A stretch of DNA of 20,945 nt, taken from Trichomonas tenax. Its lineage: Eukaryota > Parabasalia > Trichomonadida > Trichomonadidae. Shown piece by piece: positions 6,733 through 15,197 of this stretch. Under the pieces are notes generated by a model. The model was not told the origin of the DNA. It worked only from the letters and a program-made list of their open reading frames with translations, and searched no databases. The position numbers were made by a program, and so were the translations under genes. Position 1 is the first letter of the stretch; every line of letters starts with the position of its first letter. Location of the stretch: NCBI GenBank assembly GCA_023091735.1, contig JALKBU010000910.1, forward strand, positions 1-20,945. The letters run 5' to 3'.

Positions 6733-8307
6733 ATGAAACATTTAAAATTCAAAAATAAATTAACGTACAAAAAAATCTCTTGTACAATGGAGCAAAACGA
6801 AATCCATGGACAAGAGATTCCATACAGTTACAACAGGATAAAAATTAGACAGACTCCAGCTCATGTATCGAATTTGCAAGGCGTTTCTTCAATATTAGAG
6901 AAATATCGCTGGCAAACAGCAGGATCAGTGAAACCAATTGAAGCCGGTCTTCCACTGATATCAGAATCGACTCTTTCACACGATTTTGCAAACGCAAAGG
7001 AAATCGAAGAACAAATAAAATTATCTGACGAAAAAATTACAGAAGACATTCTCAATCCTGACAGAAACAACGACTTTCTTAGAGGGAAAGACAAAGACAT
7101 AAAATTAGATGATGATACGCAAGAATATCAGTCAGAATTTAAGAAATTATACAATTCTATCAACCAAAAACGAATTGCAAGACAAAACAGATCACAGACT
7201 GGAATATCTAAGAAAGTGGACATGAATGGAAACTTAATTGATTGCATGGGAAAATTAACTTTAAAATCTGTCCAAGGAACAGAACAAGTCGATGATGATA
7301 ATCCATTCCCTATTATTCCACGCAGGCAACAAACTGTCGGTATTCCAAAGCGTTCTAAATCACAAATCGTGAAAGTGAACATGAAAAAAGTTTTTCGTCC
7401 AAATTCGCGTCCGTTCACAGAGATAGACAATGAAGAAGACTTTCCAATGAGTGTGTTTAAGATCGAGAAGTTCAGAACTTCATTCTCACGTGCACAGCTT
7501 GAACTGCAGAAACCACAAAAGCACGAATCATTGCTTGTTGATTTGAGCAGCCAAGACGTATTTTGGACAAAGGAAAAAGTCCCATTCACGAGGGCAGAAG
7601 TAGGAATGCTTAAGAAATTCAGAGAGCAGTGTAAGAACAAAACTTTAGAAGCAAATAAAAGAAGAAGCGAAGTTATGATTGAACGACAAAAAGCAATTTC
7701 AAGAACTTTTCAATCTCGCAAAGCTTTTGAAAAAGAGGTTGAATTAACAGAAAAAGTCTGCAGAAGAACAATGACATTGCCACCTGGAAAAGGAGAAGAG
7801 CATTTCTTGAGTTGGACAGAGGCAGCAAAAGAAGCAAAATCCGATCCTAGTTCGCTTCCATTCCGTAAAAAAGCCTGGGAAAAACTCGGCCAATTGATTA
7901 AAGAAATTGGAGGATTGAAACCTGGAAATTCAGAATATTTGATTCAGACATTTAGAAGATTGCTTTTGTCTGGAGAACCAATTTCTTCTTCTACATTGTT
8001 TGATACATTACTTGTCCTTGATAGAGGCGAATTTGCTGATACTGACACTGCAATGACTATAGAAGCACTCAGAGAAGCTTGTGGTGTTTCTTCCGATGAA
8101 TTGATTAAGTGGATGGAATCAAGGAGCTACCCAACAGATATAATGTTGGAAATTCCTGAACATATCCAACGCCAGAAGCGTCTTAAAGCAATGAGAGATA
8201 AGAAACGTGCAGAGAAGGAAAGATTTGAAAGAATCAAGAAATGCGATTTTGTTATTCCCGATATGTCAAAAGGTTTTCAAGCTCTTAACGACGCTGACAA
8301 GGACTAA
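6733..8307 (+). CDS. Charged, helix-rich protein of unknown function
   Basis: This encodes up to 524 residues and I do not recognise the family. The N-terminal third is polar and probably disordered (with LSDEKITEDI around 95-105). Around 280-360 is a long charged segment rich in Lys, Glu and Arg, likely helical or coiled coil. A more globular part follows (about 357-465), with SWTEAAKEA, LPFRKKAWEKLGQLI and LLVLDRGEFADTD, then a very basic helix (about 478-502) and a short acidic end. No signal peptide or membrane segment is visible, so it is probably cytosolic or cytoskeletal; that is inference. Two ATGs are possible: 6733 (MKHLKFKNK, lysine-rich, low complexity) and 6787 (MEQNEIHGQ). The second reads more like a normal N-terminus. 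Downstream TTGTTTGTAAA (8323-8333) may mark the 3' end. Confidence 0.85.
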   Translation: MKHLKFKNKLTYKKISCTMEQNEIHGQEIPYSYNRIKIRQTPAHVSNLQGVSSILEKYRWQTAGSVKPIEAGLPLISESTLSHDFANAKEIEEQIKLSDEKITEDILNPDRNNDFLRGKDKDIKLDDDTQEYQSEFKKLYNSINQKRIARQNRSQTGISKKVDMNGNLIDCMGKLTLKSVQGTEQVDDDNPFPIIPRRQQTVGIPKRSKSQIVKVNMKKVFRPNSRPFTEIDNEEDFPMSVFKIEKFRTSFSRAQLELQKPQKHESLLVDLSSQDVFWTKEKVPFTRAEVGMLKKFREQCKNKTLEANKRRSEVMIERQKAISRTFQSRKAFEKEVELTEKVCRRTMTLPPGKGEEHFLSWTEAAKEAKSDPSSLPFRKKAWEKLGQLIKEIGGLKPGNSEYLIQTFRRLLLSGEPISSSTLFDTLLVLDRGEFADTDTAMTIEALREACGVSSDELIKWMESRSYPTDIMLEIPEHIQRQKRLKAMRDKKRAEKERFERIKKCDFVIPDMSKGFQALNDADKD

Positions 8308-8322
8308 CTTATCTATATATTA

Positions 8323-8333
8323 TTGTTTGTAAA
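8323..8333 (+). terminator. Candidate 3'-end signal TTGTTTGTAAA
   Basis: It begins 16 bases after the TAA at 8305-8307 and is identical to the 11-mer after the RasGAP-like gene at 11905-11915. It contains TAAA, the core trichomonad poly(A) signal. Confidence 0.35.
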
Positions 8334-8818
8334 TATTTTATTATTTGATTTAGAAATGATTTTATGATTATCCTTTGATTATATTTTGATACAAAGCAAA
8401 TTAGCATACACATGTCGACTTCCATGAAAATTCACGCCTGTAACACCAAAAATTTATTTAGGGGGAGTAACTTAGCCCTAAATTAATAAATTTAAGAATT
8501 TGAGCTATATCATTAAGGTTGTATTCATGTCTACGACCTCACATAATAACTTCAATTTGGTTAATCTTTGAGGTGATTCATTTAATGTATCCTTTCAAAA
8601 GAATAAAGTATTGTATCTTTGTATATTTTTTGTCATCAAATTCGTTTTGGAAAAGTGACATTTTAGCCTATAAGTTTATTCACATAGAGTGTGTTCGTTT
8701 AATTTGGTGTAATTTTAATTTTGTTTTACCTCTGCCGTGGTAAGGACACTATATCATCACCCAAAAGCATGTGGTATAAAACTGTGAAAATCTCAGAAAA
8801 AAAAAATTCCCAAAAAAA

Positions 8819-8970
8819 CATAATAGAAGGGCGTACGCATTAGCCTTTTTCCTGCATTGGGATTTTGCATATCGTTAGCATGCTGAGTCCCAGTGTCAGA
8901 TTCATCTGGAAAAACCATAATAGAAGGGGCGTATCATTACGTATCCGCATGTGTCCTCGTAGAAGTGTCC
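8819..8970. repeat. Copy 2 of the dispersed element
   Basis: Contains the direct repeat CATAATAGAAGG twice (8819-8830 and 8916-8927), each followed by a GGCGTA-type sequence. About 8931-8966 is the inverted counterpart of about 575-610 (shared CTACGAGGACA, ATGC and GATACGTAA blocks), and the TTGGGATTTTGCATATCG stretch (8858-8875) resembles 555-570. Confidence 0.65.
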
Positions 8971-9316
8971 TAAAGTGAAAGTTATGTATCCATTGATATT
9001 TTGAGTGTCCACGAAACACCCAAAACGTGTCACATTTCCAAAGCTTTGTAGATATCATCAACAAAATAAATGTGAAATCATTGTTATAGAAATAGAGTTG
9101 ATGAGAGAAACATTATAATATATAATATCAATAAGCAACTCTATATAACGTCTGTGGTCACAAAGAATTATTATAGTTCTATATGGAGAAAAATCGAATT
9201 TTATATTCCCAAATAATCGAAAATAAAAACTCAAAATTTTGCAAAAACTAAGCGACAGATAATCATGAAATATCATAGAACAAATAAACACAAAATGAAA
9301 TATAAAATAAGATTCG

Positions 9317-9324
9317 TCACTTTT
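9317..9324 (+). promoter_or_regulatory. Initiator element TCACTTTT of the RasGAP-like gene
   Basis: TCACTTTT matches the trichomonad Inr consensus TCA(C/T)(T/A). The presumed start nucleotide (A at 9319) is 31 bases before the ATG at 9350, consistent with the short leaders known in this group. Confidence 0.6.
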
Positions 9325-9349
9325 CAACGTTGAAAGTTAAAAAATAAAA

Positions 9350-11884
9350 ATGGATTTAGAAATTGAAGATCCAAATGGCGATGTTGATGATGAAATGAAC
9401 ATTTTGATGCCGTCAAAGTTCTATGAGGATCTTCTTCCTAAAGTTATGGTTGATTATTCGAGATTTGATCCAAATAATTGGGTCAATTTTGAAGATTTTT
9501 CGATAATCCAACTTCCAATGCTTAACGAACAACCTGTATTGGTATATATCGATCAATTTTGCAAAGAATTTGACGAAATTCCGCAAGAAAGACTTTTTAC
9601 GGACGTTACAGACACTGTTGCTGACGTAGGACAGTTTTTATGCGAATTAGTTCAACTTAAGACAGCTTATCAGATCGCTTGTAATTGGCCTCCATTATTA
9701 CCAAATTCTTCACCGCTTCAGAACTCTTTCATATCATTAATCCTCCGAATTCTACGAAATATAAAGGACCAAACCAAGTTTTACCACTTCGTTAAATTCG
9801 GATTCTTCAAAAAAGTTTGGACAACGAAATCTTGTTTTATAAATCAATATTTGGTATCACTAGCACGCGTAAAATACAAAGGAAAAGACAATTACTTAGC
9901 TTTAATCGATCAAGACAGACAATTTAAATTATACGAAATTAAAAATGCCGAAGAAGTTAAAAAGAGCAAAGATAAAAGTGGCTGTGAGATGAAGATCGTT
10001 GGAAACATATTAAAAGCATATGTTAACGTTAAAGAAAATAATTGCAAAATTGTTGATGTGAATAACAAAACTCTTTGTTTCTTTTCATTCATTGGACGTG
10101 AAATGGCACAGTTCTGGGAATTCCTTTATACCAGGCAAAAGATCCCATTCCCTTTCTATATGCAAGATCCAGCTGAATTTTATCCAGATGAAGTTTATGA
10201 AGCAATGTATAACATGATCACAGCAAACGACTCTGCTATTCTCAATTCTATTCTCTCATCGGATTTATATGAACCGAAGATATGGGAAGCTTTAGTGAGG
10301 ATTTACGCACATGCTAGAAAAACAATTTTCTTGGTTGAAGGAATTGTTGCATTCACATTTCATGATGATTTTGATTTACAAGTTGATTCTTTTGATGTTC
10401 CAAATCATTTTGTTTTATTCGCTCGTGCAATGGGAAGAGTTTACTTTAGCAAGTACATGGATGAATTTATGAACAAGATTGTTGCTTTAGTTGATTATCA
10501 TGATGATCTTGATACATCTGATGTTTCTTTGATGGATGAATCTGTTGCACAAAGCATTGTAATGAACTGTCTCAAATATCTTGTTCAATCACATGCATAT
10601 ATTCCTAGAGAATGGAGTTATGCAATGAATATCATCAGGCAATACTGCAACGTTAGATATAACAGTCAAGGAAAGACTCTTCTTGCACTTGGACTTTTCT
10701 TCAAAGCGATTATCGGAGCATTCTTCAAAGAAAATGTTCAATTCCTGAAAGGAATGCAACTTGTTCATCCTGAAATTTTCCCGATGATAGGAACATTGAT
10801 AACAATTCCTTGCCAGTTCTGTGTTTATTCAGGCACCACAAGCAGATTCTCAGGATGGAACGAAAGACTCGAAAAACACCTCTTCCCTCAATATGCCGAA
10901 TTTTTGTTCCGTATTTCAGATTTTAAAGAAACTTTCGAGTTTGACATTCCTGATAATAAATCACTTGGATATGCCGTAAAGAACATGCTTAAGTTCTTAA
11001 TGAACTTCGATTTCAACGAAAAGATCAAAATAGAACTTGCTAAGCAGATGGATGACAAAACAAGAATTGCAACTTTGCCAGGTTGGAATCTTTGTGTAAT
11101 TTTGTCCAATTGCTTTGTTCACATGACAGATCCAAGTGAATTTGTCAAGAAGAAGAAAGAACCAATTGTTTTGAAGCCATTATATCTTCCAAAGAATTTG
11201 CCACAGTACGGAGCAAGTTACGTTGCAGAATCGAATGTCGTTGAGTTCAAGCAATTAGTTGGCAAACAAAGCAGAAAGTCGCCAAAGAAGACTCCAAGTA
11301 AGAACATACAAAGAACAATTAATCAAGGAAAACGTGGCATGGGACATCAGAAACAACTTATTGCTAATGAAAACAAAGTCGATGTTAATGATGATAAAAC
11401 TCTTGAACCATTTGGCGATGTTGGAATGGAACACTTTGTTATCCCAGACATGGTTGAATTCACGACATTGGAACTTCCTGACCTTCCTGCTGCAAAACGC
11501 TGGAAACCAACAACTCTTTCTGACAGTGATGCTGCCTCATCAAGTGATGTAGATTACAGATCAAAGTCTAAATATCGGCCAAAACATAGTGAAAGGAAGA
11601 AACAAAAATCTAAGAAAAAGAATGAGAATGTGAAACTCAAAGACATTCGATCAAATGGAAGCATCATTTCTTTTGGTGCAAGACTTGATGATTTCGAAAG
11701 CCAAGACGACAATGATGAATTTAATCATGAAATTAAACCAAGAGAACAGAGAAGTATGGGCCTTGGAAAATCATCGCCTGATAAGAGAAGTCATTTTGGC
11801 GACAACGAATCTTATGCAGGAAGTATAATTTCTTCAGATATGAGAAGTTTCTTGAAAGCTGAAAATGACTTATCGGATAACTGA
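9350..11884 (+). CDS. PH-RasGAP-like protein, divergent paralog 1
   Basis: This encodes 844 residues. A helical N-terminal part (about 1-165) includes a NWPPLLP motif. A PH-like domain follows at about 168-262, with the expected C-terminal helix tryptophan in QFWEFLYTRQ. A RasGAP-like helical domain spans about 275-530, recognised by LFARAMGRVYFSKYMDEFM, a PREWSYAMNIIRQY segment and the GLFFKAIIGAFF helix. A lysine- and serine-rich, probably disordered tail occupies about 640-844. RasGAPs stimulate GTP hydrolysis by Ras-type GTPases at membranes, and PH domains bind phosphoinositides or proteins. The usual FxxxFICPAxxxP helix motif is degraded here (no Cys-Pro), so catalysis is doubtful; the protein may be a scaffold. 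It is collinear with the 739-residue protein at 15198-17417 and convergent with it. Start: the first ATG after a good Inr. Confidence 0.85.
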   Translation: MDLEIEDPNGDVDDEMNILMPSKFYEDLLPKVMVDYSRFDPNNWVNFEDFSIIQLPMLNEQPVLVYIDQFCKEFDEIPQERLFTDVTDTVADVGQFLCELVQLKTAYQIACNWPPLLPNSSPLQNSFISLILRILRNIKDQTKFYHFVKFGFFKKVWTTKSCFINQYLVSLARVKYKGKDNYLALIDQDRQFKLYEIKNAEEVKKSKDKSGCEMKIVGNILKAYVNVKENNCKIVDVNNKTLCFFSFIGREMAQFWEFLYTRQKIPFPFYMQDPAEFYPDEVYEAMYNMITANDSAILNSILSSDLYEPKIWEALVRIYAHARKTIFLVEGIVAFTFHDDFDLQVDSFDVPNHFVLFARAMGRVYFSKYMDEFMNKIVALVDYHDDLDTSDVSLMDESVAQSIVMNCLKYLVQSHAYIPREWSYAMNIIRQYCNVRYNSQGKTLLALGLFFKAIIGAFFKENVQFLKGMQLVHPEIFPMIGTLITIPCQFCVYSGTTSRFSGWNERLEKHLFPQYAEFLFRISDFKETFEFDIPDNKSLGYAVKNMLKFLMNFDFNEKIKIELAKQMDDKTRIATLPGWNLCVILSNCFVHMTDPSEFVKKKKEPIVLKPLYLPKNLPQYGASYVAESNVVEFKQLVGKQSRKSPKKTPSKNIQRTINQGKRGMGHQKQLIANENKVDVNDDKTLEPFGDVGMEHFVIPDMVEFTTLELPDLPAAKRWKPTTLSDSDAASSSDVDYRSKSKYRPKHSERKKQKSKKKNENVKLKDIRSNGSIISFGARLDDFESQDDNDEFNHEIKPREQRSMGLGKSSPDKRSHFGDNESYAGSIISSDMRSFLKAENDLSDN

Positions 11885-11904
11885 GCATAATATATTTATT
11901 GTAA

Positions 11905-11921
11905 TTGTTTGTAAAAATAAA
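11905..11921 (+). terminator. Candidate 3'-end signal with AATAAA
   Basis: TTGTTTGTAAA (11905-11915) runs into AATAAA (11916-11921) 20-37 bases after the TGA. The same 11-mer follows the stop of the gene ending at 8307. Together with the known trichomonad UAAA signal this suggests a cleavage and polyadenylation element. Confidence 0.4.
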
Positions 11922-12299
11922 AATCTTATCGAAAATCATTTGCAAAAATTTAAATTATCACTCTAACTCAAAACTGAGATGAAATTTTAATACATACATA
12001 AAGGTAATATAAGTAGAGTGAATACTTTTAACCTATAAAATACAAACGGATACATAGTGGAAATTTATTTTTTGATTTACCATGATAGCATATAAAACCA
12101 AAAAAGGGATGGTATTTTTTTAAATATGACTAAAAAGTCACGAAGGAAGTTATGTGTTATAAATAAAAAATGTTTTAGCTGTCAATGTTGGAAAAGCCCT
12201 CAAAATATTAACCTTATGATGGGAAATAATTATATTTTTAGCTCATGAAAAGCAAATTATTTATAATATTAACAACATATATTATATCAAATAATAACA
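11922..12299. other. Convergent intergenic region
   Basis: AT-rich spacer between the 3' end of the RasGAP-like gene (plus) and the 3' end of the ubiquitin-like gene (minus). I see no gene or strong repeat. Confidence 0.5.
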
Positions 12300-12866
12300 T
12301 TACCAAAATTTTGGAAGTGGGGTTGAATTTGGATCAAAAGCCTTAGGAACTGAGATAAATGGAACAGTATCCTTCCGCTTATCATTTTGTGTGAGCTTTA
12401 AAATCCTTTCAGGTCGGCATTTGAATTCTTTCTTAATCATTCTTAAATCATTATGACGTGAGATTTCTTTGCGAAACTCATTGTTGACTGCAATCTTAGC
12501 TCTCATTGCTATTTCAGAATCCTTATGTGTCTCTTTTGCTTGCCTGACAATGTTCTGAATCTCTTTCTCAGAGATTTCTTCTGTGTCACCTTTCTTGATA
12601 TAGATGCAGTCTTCATTTTTGATTTCATAAGAATCAAAGCTTGGAGACTTGTTAAGGAGTTGTTCTTCATATAAATATTTATTGGATTCATGTGGATAGA
12701 GCTTATCTATAATAGAGATGAATGAATTTCTTGTAACAACAATTGGTCTTGTTGGGCATGTTCTGTGGCAAAGGAACAACTGAAGCTTTGTAGCTGTGTC
12801 AACTTGCGACATTCTGTATGCTGAAACAATCATCGAGGAAAGAACAAAAAATAAATAGACCAACAT
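12300..12866 (-). CDS. Protein with an N-terminal ubiquitin-like fold
   Basis: This encodes 188 residues from ATG at 12866, or 170 from ATG at 12812. Residues about 27-92 follow the ubiquitin-like pattern: a first strand (KLQLFL), second strand and helix (PIVVTRNSFISIIDKL), then YEEQLLNKSPSFDSYEIKN and a last strand DCIYIKK, equivalent to the ubiquitin KQL-x-D-x-TLSDYNI-x-x-x-LHL segment. No C-terminal di-glycine follows, so it is not a conjugated modifier. A charged helical part (about 95-165) with NNEFRKEISRHNDLRM and a proline-rich end (VPFISVPKAFDPNSTPLPKFW) complete it. From the first ATG the N-terminus (LVYLFFVLSSMIVSA) would resemble a signal peptide; from residue 19 the protein would be cytosolic, which suits a ubiquitin-like domain better. 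Partners are unknown. The fold call rests on pattern only. Confidence 0.75.
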   Translation of the reverse strand: MLVYLFFVLSSMIVSAYRMSQVDTATKLQLFLCHRTCPTRPIVVTRNSFISIIDKLYPHESNKYLYEEQLLNKSPSFDSYEIKNEDCIYIKKGDTEEISEKEIQNIVRQAKETHKDSEIAMRAKIAVNNEFRKEISRHNDLRMIKKEFKCRPERILKLTQNDKRKDTVPFISVPKAFDPNSTPLPKFW

Positions 12867-13798
12867 TTAGAACCTCTCATTTTTTTGAATTGCTTTGAAT
12901 TTTTTCTATGTTTGGTATTTTAAAAGAGCTTTTATACAACTTATTATTATATGCCCTACACGCTAAATATAAAGTGGCATCAAAATTTAAATTTATAAAG
13001 AATATATATTCCTTCACCTTTAATTTCTCAGTTTTTAAAAAATCTCTTCCAAAACGATATTTCCAAAATTTTCCTGCTTTTTTGATTGACAAAATTTTTG
13101 TTTACATGTCAAAAAATGCAAGTTTAAATAAATCCATCAATTATACACAATCTATAAGATTGCATGCGATATAAAAGGGACGCGCTGAGACGTCATGGCA
13201 AACCAACACCTATAAAAGATCTCCATAATAACGATTAAAATCCAAGAATGTGATAGTTCACTTGTTAGGTCGATAACGAACCTTAAATCTTATTCAAAAA
13301 TTCAAACTTTGTAGATCCTATCATCACTGTATTTGCAGGAAGTTTAGGCATGTCCAGACAATTGACAAAAGGAACTTTTGTATAGTTTATCGTTTTTGAA
13401 AAATAAAAATTTGAAAGAATTTTTCATTCAATTTCCCAACACTTGATTTTAATCAAGGAAATGAATCAAATTCTTCAATTATCAGAAAATTGGTGAAGGT
13501 GATCTGAAAAATCAACAAAAACGATTATTTGTGATGAATGTGGCAATACTATTGGGCTTTAATTGATAAAGTACCTAATAGAATCATATGTGTTATGTAT
13601 TTGAATACTTGAAGTCAGAAAATGAATTTCATATTAAAAACAAATAATCTATTTTAACTGTAGTGATAATTTATCATTTATGGCTGATATTATTGAACCT
13701 TAGATTTAAATTTAAAATTACGAAATTACATGAAAAGATTTGGAATAAACTACTAAAGATATCTTTAATGTGTTTGTTTATTCGCTAGTAAAAAAATA
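12867..13798. other. Gene-free interval
   Basis: The upstream region of the ubiquitin-like gene and the downstream region of the second Myb gene. I see no supported gene. Around 13170-13200 is a short less AT-rich patch (GGGACGCGCTGAGACGTCATGG). An AATAAA on the minus strand (13782-13777) lies about 20 bases after the Myb stop. Confidence 0.45.
13777..13782 (-). terminator. AATAAA poly(A) signal of the second Myb gene
   Basis: AATAAA on the minus strand begins 17 bases after the TGA stop (13801-13799). It is consistent with trichomonad UAAA-containing polyadenylation signals. Confidence 0.4.
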
Positions 13799-14248
13799 TC
13801 AATCAACAAATTCATCGAAGATGGAGTCAAAATCAGTGTCAATTTCACAAACTTCATCATTTATCTCTTTTATCAAATGGTTTTGTTCCAATTTATCCAT
13901 TGATAAGAATGTCGATAACTCGACTCCATGTCTTTTTAGAAGATTAAATCTGGACTTAAGAGAGACATCTGAGCGTCCTCTCATGATCTTAGCCATTTTT
14001 ACCCATTTTGGACCAATTTCCTCATATGTTGATAACAAAGTAATGTCTTCTTCCAAACAGTACGGAGTGAAATTCATCTCTGGACTGAGGTACTTCTCGT
14101 ATCTGTCTTTGCATTGCCTTGGATTCTTGTTCATCATGAGAACGGAGACTTTTAACCAGTCTTTTCCACAAACTTCAACGAAATGTTTGAGTCTTTTGTC
14201 ATCTTCATGAGTACTCAAGTTCCTAGAGATTGCCTTATTTGGACCCAT
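13799..14248 (-). CDS. Two-repeat Myb DNA-binding protein
   Basis: This encodes 149 residues with two Myb repeats. Repeat 1 (about 12-58) has STHEDDKRLKHFV, a KDWLKVS tryptophan motif and NPRQCKDRYEKYL. Repeat 2 (about 65-111) has LEEDITLL, PKWVKMA and RSDVSLKSRF. In both repeats the first conserved tryptophan is replaced, as is common in divergent Mybs. A short acidic tail follows. It shares the RQCKDRY recognition helix and overall size with the Myb at 4217-4654, so the two are paralogs. Expected role: a nuclear, promoter-binding regulator. Start ATG at 14248; TCACA motifs on the minus strand (14270-14266 and 14278-14274) fit the Inr consensus weakly. Confidence 0.9.
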   Translation of the reverse strand: MGPNKAISRNLSTHEDDKRLKHFVEVCGKDWLKVSVLMMNKNPRQCKDRYEKYLSPEMNFTPYCLEEDITLLSTYEEIGPKWVKMAKIMRGRSDVSLKSRFNLLKRHGVELSTFLSMDKLEQNHLIKEINDEVCEIDTDFDSIFDEFVD

Positions 14249-15175
14249 GTGTTGCTAATGGTGTTTGTGAATATGTGATTAAAACCATTGATAGAGTCTC
14301 TGTTATCTATTTCAATTCACAAAATCACGATCGACTTAACTGAAAAAAAATCAATTTGGATAATTGCTCTATATTTTTATCCTGTGATAGAGCATTTATT
14401 AACTATGGACGTGAAGGAAGTGTATTTTTGGCTATACTTTATTTAATATTTGCGGCTGAACTATATTCGACTATTTCGAAGAAAGTGGCAATTTCCAAAT
14501 ACTCGATAGCATCTTAGTATTTAATTATACACTTGATTCAACAAGAATCAATCAAATAAGTGTTCAATTTATCAAAAATGGTATTTCTCAACCAACCTAT
14601 TCTTTTGATATAAATTTTAATAATAATTTTTGCCATATCAAAGTTCTTGCCCAAATTTAAAAACTAATGGTATTTCTTATTCAAAACTGATATGTTTTAT
14701 TTTGATGAATGAATTATGATTCATTGACAAATTGAACCCTTACTAAGGGAAGATCCTAAATATAAATATTGTCGGTCGGTATTAGGAAAATATCCAACAA
14801 CATATACAGATATCTCATTTACATGACGCTTGACAATTTTTGTAATCAAATATTTATATTTAATTTGCAAACAAAAACAGAATCACCAATGTAAGTATTA
14901 ATGTCACTTTTAAAATCGGAAAAGTGACAATGCAAGCTCATCATTGCTCAAAATTGTTATGTTTTCAAGCAATGTTGTTTTTCAAATATATTATTTTATA
15001 TACTGTGTTTTATGAAGAAGTGTTTCATAATGAAATATGTGATGATTATAAATCGTAAATTTGTCGACAAATGACATATCGATTGATGTTAAATTAAATT
15101 GATTTTATTTGCAAATGTACACATTCAAAAACGGTATTGCAGAAGATATTCAAAAATCCGATGAATAATAATAGT
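14249..15175. other. Intergenic region with an initiator-like inverted repeat
   Basis: No gene seen. The clear feature is the inverted pair of TCACTTTT motifs at 14903-14928, described separately. The rest is AT-rich. Confidence 0.5.
14903..14928. promoter_or_regulatory. Back-to-back initiator-like inverted repeat
   Basis: GTCACTTTT (14903-14911) and AAAAGTGAC (14920-14928) are exact reverse complements separated by 8 bases. Each half matches the TCACTTTT initiator used at 9317-9324. The two halves point toward each other, and neither has an ORF downstream, so promoter use is doubtful. Confidence 0.5.
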
Positions 15176-15181
15176 TTTATT
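15176..15181 (-). terminator. AATAAA poly(A) signal of the RasGAP-like gene
   Basis: AATAAA on the minus strand lies 17-22 bases after the TAA stop (15200-15198), within an AT-rich stretch. Position-based inference. Confidence 0.4.
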
Positions 15182-15197
15182 ATATAAATAAATAACA

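Larger units (their letters stand above)
8308..9316. other. Intergenic region with a second copy of the dispersed repeat
   Basis: No convincing gene. 8451-8463 and 8476-8492 form an inverted repeat around a G-rich loop (TTTAGGG with CCCTAAA). 8819-8970 carries the dispersed element described separately. The region ends at the promoter of the RasGAP-like gene. Confidence 0.5.

Noticed and set aside
7128..7640. 170-codon minus-strand frame opposite the 524-codon gene
   Set aside because: It is the shadow of the plus-strand gene, with Cys/Phe/Ser-rich composition typical of antisense frames.
11259..11552. 97-codon plus-strand frame inside the RasGAP-like gene
   Set aside because: Out-of-frame shadow within the basic tail of the larger protein.
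13770..14210. 146-codon plus-strand frame
   Set aside because: It is antisense to the second Myb gene, whose motifs are clear.
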